Shown here piece by piece: positions 36,491 through 45,129 of a DNA stretch of 64,000 bases (position 1 is its first letter; every line of letters starts with the position of its first letter). A model generated the notes under the pieces. It saw nothing but the letters and a program-made list of their open reading frames with translations. It was not told the origin of the DNA and searched no databases. The position numbers and the translations under genes are program-made. The stretch lies in NCBI GenBank assembly GCA_963766725.1, contig CAVYBK010000019.1, positions 1 to 64,000 of the forward strand, written 5' to 3'. The DNA comes from DATEOR01 sp963766725 (GTDB taxonomy: Bacteria > Actinomycetota > Thermoleophilia > Gaiellales > Gaiellaceae).

Positions 36491-37579
36491 TCAGGCCGCA
36501 ACGGCAGCCGCTTCGCGCACGAGCCGCCCCAGGCGGGTGATGCCCTCGTCGATCTCGTGTGCGGTGGCAAAGGAGAACGCGAGCCGCGCCGCTTCCTCCC
36601 CGCCGCCGTGGAAGAAGAAGTCGGCGCCCTTGATGAAGACGACGTCCTCCTCTCCTGCGCGGGCGAGAAGCGTGTCGGCCGCCACCCCGCTCGGCAGGTC
36701 GAGCCAGAGGAAGTAGCCGCCCTCGGGCTGGTTCCACGCGGTGCCTTCGGGCATCTCGCGCGCGAGGGCCGCGAGCATCGCGTCGCGGCGGATCCGAAGC
36801 CCGTCGCGGACGGTCTCGAGGTTGGGCTCGAAGCGGCCGCTCGTCAGGAACTCGAGCAGCGCCGCCTCGACGAAGATCGCCGGCGAGACGTAGTTGGAGA
36901 GGACGAGCTCCTCGATCGCGGGCACGAGCTCCTCCGGAAGGATGAGGTAGCCGGTGCGGATGCCCGGCGCGACGGTCTTCGAAAACGACGACAGGAAGAT
37001 GGTCGACCCTTCCGAGAGCTCGAACAGGCGCGGGATCGAGTCGCCCTCGAAGCGGAGCATGCCGTAGGGGTCGTCCTCGAACACGGTCGCGCCCCGGTCG
37101 GCCGCGAGGTCGAGGAGGCGCCGCCGGTTCTCGAGCGAGAGCGTGCGCCCGCTCGGGTTCTGGAAGGTCGGGATCGTGTAGACGACGTCGCCCTCGCGGA
37201 GCGAGCCCGCGATCGCGTCGACGTCGAGGCCGTCGTCCGCGAGCTCGACCTGCTCCACCTCGGCGCCGAGCTTGCGGAGGATCGAGAGCGAGCGGTCGTA
37301 GCAGGGCGCCTCCACGAAGAAGCGCGAGCCCGACTGCACGAAGTGACGCGCCGTGAACGCGAAGCCCTGGAGCGACCCGTTCGTGACCATGACGCGCGCC
37401 GGGTCGACACCGTGCTGCTCGGCGACCCACTGCTTGAGCGGCGGATAACCGCCCGGCGGGCCGTACTGGAGAGCAGTCGCCCCGTCGCGCTCGAGCGCTT
37501 CCCGCGCGCAGTCGCCGAAGGCCGCGATCGGCAGGAGGTCCGGGCCCGGCATTCCGCGCGCGAAGGAGATCAGCGCCAT
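36491..37579 (-). CDS. PLP-dependent aminotransferase (class I, LysN/MocR-like)
   Basis: 362 residues, ATG 37579. A complete class I fold: LQYGPPGGYPPLKQWVAEQH, VMVTNGSLQGFAFTARHFV, PTFQNPSGRTLSLENRRRLL, PLP-contact FEDDPYGMLRF, and the Schiff-base Lys in SSFSKTVAPGIRTGYL. The pattern fits 2-aminoadipate/aromatic transaminases of the MocR-like clade without the GntR domain. The substrate is undetermined. It is 22 bases downstream of sucD on the same strand. Confidence 0.87.
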   Translation of the reverse strand: MALISFARGMPGPDLLPIAAFGDCAREALERDGATALQYGPPGGYPPLKQWVAEQHGVDPARVMVTNGSLQGFAFTARHFVQSGSRFFVEAPCYDRSLSILRKLGAEVEQVELADDGLDVDAIAGSLREGDVVYTIPTFQNPSGRTLSLENRRRLLDLAADRGATVFEDDPYGMLRFEGDSIPRLFELSEGSTIFLSSFSKTVAPGIRTGYLILPEELVPAIEELVLSNYVSPAIFVEAALLEFLTSGRFEPNLETVRDGLRIRRDAMLAALAREMPEGTAWNQPEGGYFLWLDLPSGVAADTLLARAGEEDVVFIKGADFFFHGGGEEAARLAFSFATAHEIDEGITRLGRLVREAAAVAA

Positions 37580-37601
37580 GGCTCCGAGTTTAACGAGGCG
37601 G

Positions 37602-38483
37602 TCAGGCGGCGGTGACGCCGACGAGCTCGGCGACGAGGCGCGCGACCTCGGTCGGGTTCGTGCCGACGCGGACGCCGCAGGCCTCGAGCGCCTCCTTCTT
37701 CGCCTGGGCGGTGCCGGCGGTGCCGGAGATGATCGCCCCGGCGTGGCCCATGGTCTTCCCCGGAGGGGCGGTGAAGCCGGCGATGTAGGCGACTACGGGC
37801 TTCGTCATCTCGGCCTCGATGAAGCGGGCCGCCTTCTCCTCCTCGGCGCCGCCGATCTCCCCGACCATGACGACGTACTCGGTCTCCGGGTCGGCTTCGA
37901 AGCGCGCGAGGACGTCCAGAAACGACGACCCGACCACGGGGTCCCCCCCAATTCCGACGATAGTCGATTGGCCGATACCGAGTTGCGTCAGCTCGTGCCC
38001 GATCTGGTACGTGAGCGTGCCGGATCTGGACACGAGGCCGACGCCGCCCTCCTGGAAGATCTCCGCGGGGATGATCCCGACGTTCGCCTTCCCGGGCGAG
38101 AGGACGCCCGGGCAGTTCGGGCCGATCAGCGTCGCGCCGCGCGGGCGGATGTAGTTGTAGACCCGCAGCATGTCGTGGGCCGGGATGCCCTCGGTGATGC
38201 AGATGACGGTCTCGATGCCCGCGTCGACCGCCTCGTAGATCGCGTCCGCGGCGAAGCGCGCGGGGACGAACACCATCGCCGTGTTGGGGCTCGTCTCCTC
38301 CGCAGCGGCCCGCACGGAGTCGAAGACCGGGATCCCTTCGACCTCGGCACCGCCCTTTCCGGGGGTCACGCCCGCGACCACGTTCGTCCCGTAGGCCTTG
38401 TTGCGCGTCGCGTGGAAGGACCCCTCGCGCCCCGTGATCCCCTGGACGACGAGCCGGGTGTCGCGGTCGACGACGATCGCCAC
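37602..38483 (-). CDS. sucD: Succinyl-CoA synthetase alpha subunit
   Basis: 293 residues from GTG 38481-38483, which overlaps the methyltransferase stop by one base (TAGTG). Motifs: CoA-binding VVQGITGREGSFHATRN, LIGPNCPGVLSPGKANVGI, RSGTLTYQIGHELTQLGIGQ and the active-site His in KTMGHAGAIISGTAG. It makes ATP or GTP from succinyl-CoA with SucC. The methyltransferase gene sits between sucC and sucD. Confidence 0.96.
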   Translation of the reverse strand: MAIVVDRDTRLVVQGITGREGSFHATRNKAYGTNVVAGVTPGKGGAEVEGIPVFDSVRAAAEETSPNTAMVFVPARFAADAIYEAVDAGIETVICITEGIPAHDMLRVYNYIRPRGATLIGPNCPGVLSPGKANVGIIPAEIFQEGGVGLVSRSGTLTYQIGHELTQLGIGQSTIVGIGGDPVVGSSFLDVLARFEADPETEYVVMVGEIGGAEEEKAARFIEAEMTKPVVAYIAGFTAPPGKTMGHAGAIISGTAGTAQAKKEALEACGVRVGTNPTEVARLVAELVGVTAA

Positions 38484-39130
38484 TAGCCCTCCCTCCGCTT
38501 CCGACCCATGAGGCAGACGCGCTCCAGGCGAACGCGGTCGCCGTCGAGGCGGCCGGCGACGAGCTCGCGCACGCGCTCGGCGTCCTTCCCGGTGCAGCCT
38601 GCCCGCTCGAGCCACGGCTCCAGGAGAACGGGGTGCACGTACGCGTGCGCCTGCTCGACCTCCAACCCCGCGTCGGCGAAGTACGAGCGCCACTCGTCTT
38701 CGGTGTAGTTGCGGACGTGCGACGGGTCACGCACGCGGTCGGCCTCCTCGGCATCCTCGCCCGCGAAGAGGTTGTCGGAGACGAGGACGAGGTCGCGGGA
38801 GACGCGGGCCATCTCGCGCACCGCGGCGCGCACGTCCTCGAAGTGGTGCGCGGCGACACGGCAGGCGACGACGTCGAAGCTGTCGTCGTCGAATGGGAGC
38901 TTCTCCGCCGGCGCGAGCACGTCGGGCTCCATCCCCGGCGCGGGATCGAGGCTCACGACGTCGAGCCCGGCCTCGCGCAGGCGCCTGGCCACGTGGCCGC
39001 CGCCCGTCGCGACGTCGAGCGCCGTCCGCGCGCCCTGCGCCCACTCGACGAGAAGGTCGAGATCCTCGCCCTCGCGGTGCGCCTCGCTCGTCCGGTAGGC
39101 CTCGGCCCGCTCGTCCCAGACCGAGCTCAT
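38483..39130 (-). CDS. SAM-dependent methyltransferase between sucC and sucD
   Basis: 215 residues, ATG 39130 overlapping the sucC stop (ATGA). Class I SAM fold: motif I ALDVATGGGHVARRLREAGL, motif II region VVSLDPAPGM, VLAPAEKLPFDDDSFDVVAC and post-motif DLVLVSDNLFAGED. It resembles UbiE/YcgJ-type enzymes. The substrate is unknown. Coupling on both sides means it must be co-translated with the succinyl-CoA synthetase. Confidence 0.88.
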   Translation of the reverse strand: MSSVWDERAEAYRTSEAHREGEDLDLLVEWAQGARTALDVATGGGHVARRLREAGLDVVSLDPAPGMEPDVLAPAEKLPFDDDSFDVVACRVAAHHFEDVRAAVREMARVSRDLVLVSDNLFAGEDAEEADRVRDPSHVRNYTEDEWRSYFADAGLEVEQAHAYVHPVLLEPWLERAGCTGKDAERVRELVAGRLDGDRVRLERVCLMGRKRREG

Positions 39131-40278
39131 CTGCGCTCCTTCGCCAGCTCGACGACGCGCTCCGCGGCGGAGAGCATCGTCTCCTCGACGTAGAGGTTGG
39201 GCGGCGCCGCGTCGGCCAGCATGGCGCGGCCCTCGGCCGCGTTCGTCCCGTCGAGCCGGACGACGATCGGGAGGTCGATGGTCATGCGGTCGAGCGCCTC
39301 GAGGATCCCGCGCGCGACCTCGTCGCCGCGCGTGATCCCGCCGAAGATGTTGAAGAGGATCGCCTCCACCTGAGCGTCGGCGGTGATGACCTCGAGCGCG
39401 TCGACGACGCCCTCGGCGTCGCCTCCCCCGCCGAGGTCGCAGAAGTTCGCCGGCCTGCCGCCGACCTGGTCGATCACGTCGAGCGTCGACATGACGAGGC
39501 CCGCGCCGTTTCCGAGGATCCCGATCTCGCCGTCGAGCTTCACGTACGTGACGCCCTTCTCACGCGCGAGCCGCTCCTGCTGGTCGCCCGCCTCGGGGTC
39601 GCGCATCTCGGCGATGTCGGTGTGCCGGTAGAGCGCGTTGTCGTCGACCGTGAACTTCGAGTCGAGCGCCTTCACCTCGCCGGCGGGGGTGACGATCAGC
39701 GGGTTGATCTCGCAGAGCATCGCGTCGGTGCCGACGAAGGCGTCGTAGAGCTTCCCGACGATCGCGAGCACCTGCTTCTGTTCGTCGGGATCCTCGAGCC
39801 CGGCGGTGAAGACCAGCCAGCGGGCCTGGAACGGCTGGAAGCCGACGAGCGGGTCGATGTGCAGGCGGGCGAGCGCGCCAGGGTCGGTCTCGGCGACCTC
39901 CTCGATGTCGACGCCGCCCTTCGTCGTGAACATGAAGAGCGGCTTCTTCTCGCCGCGGTCGAACGTGACCGAGAGGTAGTACTCGCGCTCGATCTCGGAG
40001 GCCTTCTCGATCCAGACGCTCGAGACGACGTGCCCGCGGATGTCCATGCCGAGGATGTCACGGGCGCGAGCCTCGGCGTCGTCAGGGCCCTCGGCGAGCT
40101 GGATCCCGCCGGCCTTCCCGCGGCCGCCAGTGAGCACCTGCGCCTTCACGACGACCTGGCCGCCGAGCTCCTCCGCGGCCGCGCGCGCCTCCTCCGGAGT
40201 GGTCGCGAGCCGCCCCTCGGACACGGGGATTCCGAAGCGCGCAAAGAGCTGCTTTCCCTGATACTCGTAGAGATCCAT
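39127..40278 (-). CDS. sucC: Succinyl-CoA synthetase beta subunit
   Basis: 383 residues, ATG 40278. It has an N-terminal ATP-grasp domain (MDLYEYQGKQLFARFGIPVS, VVVKAQVLTGGRGKAGGIQ, metal-binding CEINPLIVTPAGEVKALDSK) and a C-terminal CoA-ligase domain (GNGAGLVMSTLDVIDQVGGR, NFCDLGGGGDAEGVVDALEV, FGGITRGDEVARGI). First gene of the sucC-methyltransferase-sucD operon. Confidence 0.96.
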   Translation of the reverse strand: MDLYEYQGKQLFARFGIPVSEGRLATTPEEARAAAEELGGQVVVKAQVLTGGRGKAGGIQLAEGPDDAEARARDILGMDIRGHVVSSVWIEKASEIEREYYLSVTFDRGEKKPLFMFTTKGGVDIEEVAETDPGALARLHIDPLVGFQPFQARWLVFTAGLEDPDEQKQVLAIVGKLYDAFVGTDAMLCEINPLIVTPAGEVKALDSKFTVDDNALYRHTDIAEMRDPEAGDQQERLAREKGVTYVKLDGEIGILGNGAGLVMSTLDVIDQVGGRPANFCDLGGGGDAEGVVDALEVITADAQVEAILFNIFGGITRGDEVARGILEALDRMTIDLPIVVRLDGTNAAEGRAMLADAAPPNLYVEETMLSAAERVVELAKERR

Positions 40279-40343
40279 CCGGGCGCGGCGAGTCTAGCGA
40301 CTCCGCTGTAGCCTTCCGGCGCCACCCGAGAGAGGAGTGACGA

Positions 40344-40538
40344 ATGAGCACGTTGCTGGAGGAGGAAATTCGGACACGCGGCATCACCGAGTTCGACGTC
40401 CGCGACGAGACCATGGACCAGGACGACATGGACTCCGACTCGGACGACACGGATTCCGACGACACGGATTCCGACGACTCGGACGCCGACGACACGGATT
40501 CGAGCGACGCCGACACCGACGCAGAAGACCCGAGCTAG
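40344..40538 (+). CDS. Asp-rich repeat short protein upstream of JmjC oxygenase
   Basis: 64 residues, ATG 40344 with GAGGAG 6 bases upstream. The first 24 residues (MSTLLEEEIRTRGITEFDVR then DET) are ordinary and leader-like. The rest is almost purely Asp/Ser/Thr, built on DSDDT units (a 15-bp GACGACACGGATTCC unit is repeated). It ends at TAG 40536. The JmjC/cupin-4 frame that follows has no start codon of its own, and one base fewer between about 40500 and 40545 would fuse the two. Either this is the acidic N-terminus of the oxygenase, or a separate substrate-like peptide. Both are inference. Confidence 0.6.
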   Translation: MSTLLEEEIRTRGITEFDVRDETMDQDDMDSDSDDTDSDDTDSDDSDADDTDSSDADTDAEDPS

Positions 40539-40539
40539 C

Positions 40540-41715
40540 GCGCTCTCGCGCACGCTCGATCCCGTCTCGGGCGAGGAGTTTCTCGCCGAGCACTGGGAGC
40601 AGAAGCCGCTCGTCGTCCCGCGGGGGGAGCAGGGTCGCTTCGACGACCTCCTCTCGGTCGCGGACGTCGAGCGGCTTCTCACGTCGGGCGGGCTTCGCTT
40701 CCCGGGCTTCAGGCTTACGAAGGCCGGCGCGAAGCTCGAGGTCGCCGACTACACGAAGGACCTCTCCTGGCGGCCGCAGCCCTTCTCGGGCACCGCAGAC
40801 GTCCAGCGTGTCCTCGCCGAGTTCGAGGACGGCGCGACGATCGTCCTCCAGGGCCTGCACCTGAACTGGCAGCCGCTCGCGGAGTTCTGCCGGTCGTTGG
40901 AGGCGGAGCTCGGCCATCCGGCGCAGGCCAATGCTTACTTCACGCCGCGGGCAGCGCAGGGCCTGCCGGTCCACCACGACACGCACGACGTCTTCTCGCT
41001 CCAGGTCGCGGGCGAGAAGCGCTGGCTCGTCTACGAGCCCGCCTGGGAGCTGCCGCTCAAGCACCAGCGCTACAAGGCCGAGACGATGGGCGAGCCGGGC
41101 GAGCCCGTCCTCGACGTGACGCTGCAGGCGGGCGACACGCTCTATCTCCCCCGCGGCTGGCTCCACGAGGCCAAGACCTCCGAGACGGACTCGCTGCACC
41201 TGACCGTGGGCGTGAACGTCTACACGTGGATGGACGCGTTCCGGGCGGCGCTCGACAGCTGCGCGCGCGAGGTCGGCTTCCGGCGCTCGCCGGACAGCGA
41301 GACTCCCGGCGAGCTCATCGAGCTCCTCGCGGACCAGCTGAGCCCCGAGCGTGTCGAGCACCGGCGCCGGCGGAAGCTCGTGCGTACTCGGCGGCCGGTC
41401 CTCGGCGGGCAGCTGAGCCAGCTGCGGGCGCTCGAGAGCCTCGACGCCGACACCGTCCTCGAGCGGCGGCCGACCGTCCTCTTCGACTTCGAGGGCGCGA
41501 CGCTCTCCTTCGAGGGCAAGGACCTCACGCTTCCGGACGAGGCGGCGGAGGATCTCGCCTTCATCGCTCAGTCCGACGAGCCGTTCACGCCGGCCGACCT
41601 TCCGGGCGACCTGGACGACGAGGGGCGCCTCGTGCTCGTCCGCAGGCTGGTGCGCGAAGGCTTTCTCGTGATCAGCGCAGCCGCGCGCGGAAACGGCGCG
41701 GACGCTGAGGCGTGA
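40540..41715 (+). CDS. JmjC/cupin-4 Fe(II)/2-oxoglutarate oxygenase, start not found
   Basis: About 391 residues of continuous homologous sequence from LSRTLDPVSGEEFLAEHWEQ to 41715. JmjC barrel iron ligands are HxD in GLPVHHDTHDVFSLQV and the distal His in LYLPRGWLHEAKTS. A C-terminal winged-helix-like region (FTPADLPGDLDDEGRLVLVR) follows, as in ribosomal-oxygenase (YcfD/ROX) proteins. These enzymes hydroxylate protein residues. In this frame there is no ATG, GTG or TTG back to a stop at 40345; TTG 40897 would delete a third of the domain. Fusion to the Asp-rich frame, or a frame error, is needed. It converges with the next gene (44-base overlap). Confidence 0.82.
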   Translation, partial: ALSRTLDPVSGEEFLAEHWEQKPLVVPRGEQGRFDDLLSVADVERLLTSGGLRFPGFRLTKAGAKLEVADYTKDLSWRPQPFSGTADVQRVLAEFEDGATIVLQGLHLNWQPLAEFCRSLEAELGHPAQANAYFTPRAAQGLPVHHDTHDVFSLQVAGEKRWLVYEPAWELPLKHQRYKAETMGEPGEPVLDVTLQAGDTLYLPRGWLHEAKTSETDSLHLTVGVNVYTWMDAFRAALDSCAREVGFRRSPDSETPGELIELLADQLSPERVEHRRRRKLVRTRRPVLGGQLSQLRALESLDADTVLERRPTVLFDFEGATLSFEGKDLTLPDEAAEDLAFIAQSDEPFTPADLPGDLDDEGRLVLVRRLVREGFLVISAAARGNGADAEA

Positions 41716-42593
41716 CCGAGTCGCACGTCATATAGACCGGGTCCTCGCCGAGCTCGGCCCAGGCCTCGGCGGCGTACTCGCGTCCGGCGGCGCGTAGCGT
41801 GACGAGCCAGCGGTCTTCGGCCTCGCGCGAGACGCGGAGGATCTCGACGTCGCGCACCCCCGTGAGGCCCGTCTCCTCGCGCACGGCGAGCTCGGCCGCC
41901 TGCACGCCGAACGTGTAGGCGGAGCGGCCGCGGTAGCGCTCGAGGTGGAGGCGCCCGTCGAAGTAGTCGTCGAGGATCGGGTCGAGGTCCTCCTCGCCGA
42001 CGCGGCCGTAGAAAAGCCCCTCCGGGAGGACGACGACGTTGCCGGCGAAGCGGTCGCCGCCCACGTGCGTCGACTGCCAGACCCATTCGGGGTCGACCTT
42101 CGCCCTTCAGCCGGTCGTAGAGCGGCCGCCCGTACTTCGCGCAGCAGCGGTCGCGCTTTCCGTGCGTGCAGACGACGAAGAGCGGGTGCTCGACCGGGAC
42201 TCCCGGCGTGCTCCCGTCGAGAAGCGCCGAGGCGAAGTCGTAGCCGACGAGGTCGTCGTGGTGGTCGAACTCGAGCCCGTAGAACCGCTCCTCCCCGGGC
42301 CGGCAGCTGCCCACGTAGAGCATCCGGCGCTTGTGGGAGCGCCGCTCCGGCCGCTTGACGAAGAGGAGGCGGGAGTGCCCGAGCTTCCGCAGCTGGTCGC
42401 GCAGGTGCTCCTTGAGCGGCTGCGAGAGAAGGCTTCCGCCGAGCACGTCGCGATCCCAGAGACCGCGGTATTCGATGAGCACCCAGCGGTCGACGCGGCT
42501 TGCCGTCGCGGCGAGGTCCTCGTGTGCCGCGCCCGACACGTCTGCGCAGAGCTCTCGCCTGGCTCGAACGGCCACTGCTGGAAGGGTACCCAT
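41672..42593 (-). CDS. Sucrase/ferredoxin-like (thioredoxin-fold [2Fe-2S]) protein, one frame shift
   Basis: ATG 42593 opens MGTLPAVAVRARRELCADVS. The ferredoxin-like block is VVCTHGKRDRCCAKYGRPLY, whose Cys residues are the expected cluster ligands. The frame breaks at a CCC run near 42105; with one base fewer it reads DPEWVWQSTHVGGDRFAGNV and continues through VVLPEGLFYGRVGEEDLDPI to 41672. Composite length about 306 residues. The family is of thioredoxin-like ferredoxins often linked to redox or iron metabolism. An inverted repeat lies directly against its start codon. Confidence 0.8.
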
Positions 42594-42611
42594 TGTAAGG
42601 CAAACCTTACA
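42594..42611 (-). promoter_or_regulatory. Inverted repeat TGTAAGG-CAAA-CCTTACA at start codon (possible metal-repressor box)
   Basis: A perfect 7-bp inverted repeat with a 4-base centre abuts the ATG of the ferredoxin-like gene. On the coding strand it reads TGTAAGGTTTGCCTTACA, which has the AGGTT..GCCT core and spacing seen in DtxR/IdeR-type boxes but is not a full consensus match. Binding here would block initiation. Confidence 0.5.
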
Positions 42612-42646
42612 CGGCTCCATTTCGAGCAGACCCACGCGGGCGTCCT

Positions 42647-43600
42647 CTAGGCGAACACCTTTGTCTTCTCGGGACGGATGAACACCGAACGACCCGGCTC
42701 GAGGTCGAGGTCCTCGGTTCGCTCGCGGCTCAGCTGGATCCAGATCTCATTGTCGTCCGGAAGCGCGACTTCCACCCGAACTTCGAAGCCGAGATGGACA
42801 ACACGCTTGACGATCCCCTCTCGACTCGTCCCGTCTGGCTCGAGCTCGATCTCGAAATCGTGCGGACGAACGAACGAGTTGTCGAATCGGTTGACCGGGC
42901 CGACGAAACCCATGACGAACTCGCTCGCCGGATGCTCGTAGAGATCGCGGGGCTTTCCGGTCTGCTCGATCCGGCCCTCGTTCATGAGCACGATTCGGTC
43001 GGCGACGTCCATCGCCTCCTCCTGGTCATGCGTGACGAGAACCGTCGTGACGTGGACGTCCTCGTGAAGACGACGCAGCCACGTGCGGAGCTCCTTGCGA
43101 ACGCGCGCGTCGAGGGCGCCGAAGGGCTCGTCGAGGAGGAGGACCTTCGGCTCGACGGCGAGCGCACGCGCGAGTGCCATGCGCTGGCGCTGCCCGCCGG
43201 AGAGCTGCGCGGGATAGCGCTCCGCGAGACCGTTCAGCTGGACAAGCTCGAGGAGCTCGTCGACGCGGCCACGGATCTCTTCCTTCGGCCGCTTGCGGAT
43301 GCGCAGGCCGAAGGCGACGTTCTCGCGCACGGTCAGATGCTTGAAGGCGGCGTAGTGCTGAAACACGAAACCGACCCCGCGCTTCTGGGGTGGAAGGCCT
43401 GTGGCGTGCTCGCCGAGGATGAGCACTTTGCCCTCGTCGGGCTCCTCGAGGCCGGCGATCACCCGGAGGAGCGTCGACTTGCCGCTCCCGCTCGGCCCGA
43501 GCAGGGCCGTCAGCGAGCCGCCCGCAATCGCCACCGAGACGTCGTCGAGGGCGACGAAGTCACCGAAGCGCTTCGTCACGCCGCGGACCGCTATCGACAC
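42647..43600 (-). CDS. cysA: Sulfate/thiosulfate ABC transporter ATP-binding protein
   Basis: 317 residues from GTG 43600. ABC ATPase motifs: Walker A GPSGSGKST, Q-loop FQHYAAFKHLTV, signature LSGGQRQRMALARALA, Walker B KVLLLDEPFGALDARV and switch VTHDQEEAM. A short C-terminal TOBE-like region (FEVRVEVALPDDNEIWIQLS) follows. It energises sulfate uptake with CysT, CysW and the binding protein. It overlaps cysW by 41 bases. Confidence 0.93.
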   Translation of the reverse strand: MSIAVRGVTKRFGDFVALDDVSVAIAGGSLTALLGPSGSGKSTLLRVIAGLEEPDEGKVLILGEHATGLPPQKRGVGFVFQHYAAFKHLTVRENVAFGLRIRKRPKEEIRGRVDELLELVQLNGLAERYPAQLSGGQRQRMALARALAVEPKVLLLDEPFGALDARVRKELRTWLRRLHEDVHVTTVLVTHDQEEAMDVADRIVLMNEGRIEQTGKPRDLYEHPASEFVMGFVGPVNRFDNSFVRPHDFEIELEPDGTSREGIVKRVVHLGFEVRVEVALPDDNEIWIQLSRERTEDLDLEPGRSVFIRPEKTKVFA

Positions 43601-44387
43601 GGGGTGTCTCCTTTCGGAAGAGGTTCATGAGAAAGAGGGTCATGAGTGCGAGAACCGCGAGAACCACAGATGCCGTGTAAGCGCCCACGAGGTCAAACGC
43701 CTGAAATCTGTTGTTCACGTGCAGGGTAAGCGTCTGGGTCTTGCCGATCAGGTTCCCGGAGACGACCGAGACGGCGCCGAACTCGCCCAGGCACCGTGCG
43801 GTCGTCAGCACGACGCCGTAGGTCACGCCCCAGCGGATCGCGGGAAGCGTGATCCTGCGGAAGGTGGCGAGCGGCGAGGCGCCCAAGGTCCAGGCGGCCT
43901 CCTCCTGCTCGGTGCCGATCTCGCGGAGCACCGGCACGACCTCGCGGACCACGAACGGGAGCGAGACGAAGATGGTCGCGAGGACCATGGCCGGCAGCGC
44001 GAAGACGATCTGGATCCCGTGCGCGTCGAGCCAAGGCCCGAACCACCCGGTGCGCGCATAGACGAGGAAGAGCGCGAGGCCGACGACGACCGGGGAAAGC
44101 GCAAAGGGGAGATCGACGAGCGCGTTCAGGACGGCCTTCCCGCGGAAGCGCTGCCGGACGAGGACGAGCGCGCACGCGACGCCGAAGATCGTGTTCAGGG
44201 GCACGGCGATGAGCGCGATCAAGAGCGTGAGCCAGAGCGCGTGCAGGAAGTCCGGGTCGGTCATCGCGTTCCAGACCGGCTCGAGGCCGTGCTGGAAGGT
44301 GCGGTAGAAGACCAGCCCGACGGGGAGCACGAGCAGCAGCATGAGGTAGGTGAGCGCGGCGAAGCGCAGGCCGTATCTAGCTCTCAT
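43560..44387 (-). CDS. cysW: Sulfate ABC transporter permease CysW
   Basis: 275 residues, ATG 44387. Six hydrophobic helices. The EAA loop coupling to the ATPase reads EEAAWTLGASPLATFRRITL followed by PAIRWGV. Other blocks: GKAVLNALVDLPFALSPVVV and ARCLGEFGAVSVVSGN, which are CysW-specific patterns. It overlaps cysT by 11 bases and cysA by 41. Confidence 0.93.
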   Translation of the reverse strand: MRARYGLRFAALTYLMLLLVLPVGLVFYRTFQHGLEPVWNAMTDPDFLHALWLTLLIALIAVPLNTIFGVACALVLVRQRFRGKAVLNALVDLPFALSPVVVGLALFLVYARTGWFGPWLDAHGIQIVFALPAMVLATIFVSLPFVVREVVPVLREIGTEQEEAAWTLGASPLATFRRITLPAIRWGVTYGVVLTTARCLGEFGAVSVVSGNLIGKTQTLTLHVNNRFQAFDLVGAYTASVVLAVLALMTLFLMNLFRKETPRVDSGPRRDEALR

Positions 44388-45126
44388 GCTTGGACCCCCA
44401 GCGGCGGACGAGGTCGATGGCCAGAAGCGTCAGGAACGAGAACGCGAGCAGGACGACGGAGAGCGCCGCGGCAGCCGTCGGCCTGTCGCTCTCGATGTTC
44501 GAGAAGATCTGCACCGACGCGACCTGCGTCTTGAACGGGATGTTCCCGGAGATGAGGATGACCGCCCCGAACTCTCCGACCGCCCGCGCGAAGGCGAGCG
44601 CGACGCCCGAGAGGATGGCCGGGACGAGGTTCGGAAGGATCACGCGGCGGAAGATCGTGAAGCCGCCCGCGCCGAGAGAGGCCGCAGCCTCCTCCATCTC
44701 CCGATCGAGCTCGTGCACCACGGGTTGCACCGAGCGCACGACGAAGGGCAGCGTGACGAAGAGGAGCGCGGCGACGATCGCCAATCGCGTGTACGCGATG
44801 TTGATCCCGATCGGACCTCTTGGCCCGTAGAGGGCGAGTAGCGTGAGGCCGGCGACGATCGTCGGCAGCGCGAAGGGGAGGTCGATGAGCGAGTTGACGA
44901 GCCCCTTGCCGGGGAAGTCGTCTCGGACGAGAACCCACGCGATCAGCGTGCCCATGACCGCGTTAACGAGCGCGACCACGACGGAGGCGCCGAACGTCAG
45001 CTTGAGGGAGGCGAGCGCCGCCGGGCTCGTCACGGCGTTCCAGAACCCCTCGAGCCCGCTGCCCGTCGACTTCCAGATCACCGCAGCCAGCGGGATCAGG
45101 ACGATGAAGCTCAGGTACCCGATCAC
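44377..45126 (-). CDS. cysT: Sulfate ABC transporter permease CysT/CysU
   Basis: 249 residues from GTG 45126, slightly short at the N-terminus for the family. The start begins right at the first transmembrane helix (IGYLSFIVLIPLAAVIW). EAA loop: EEAAASLGAGGFTIFRRVIL with PNLVPAI. CysT blocks include DLPFALPTIVAGLTLLALYG and ARAVGEFGAVILISGNIPFK. No other in-frame ATG/GTG/TTG lies upstream before the binding-protein gene. A stable hairpin sits immediately before this start. Confidence 0.9.
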   Translation of the reverse strand: MIGYLSFIVLIPLAAVIWKSTGSGLEGFWNAVTSPAALASLKLTFGASVVVALVNAVMGTLIAWVLVRDDFPGKGLVNSLIDLPFALPTIVAGLTLLALYGPRGPIGINIAYTRLAIVAALLFVTLPFVVRSVQPVVHELDREMEEAAASLGAGGFTIFRRVILPNLVPAILSGVALAFARAVGEFGAVILISGNIPFKTQVASVQIFSNIESDRPTAAAALSVVLLAFSFLTLLAIDLVRRWGSKHES

Positions 45127-45129
45127 GAA

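Noticed and set aside
40441..40505. Graspetide precursor (omega-ester peptide)
   Set aside because: The Asp/Thr-rich tail is suggestive, but no ATP-grasp ligase of that type lies nearby. SucC is the only ATP-grasp neighbour and is metabolic.
40337..40864. 175-residue Arg-rich frame overlapping the Asp-rich ORF and the JmjC start
   Set aside because: It has codon composition of a shadow frame, a weaker start, and no recognisable domain. The other two frames explain the region.
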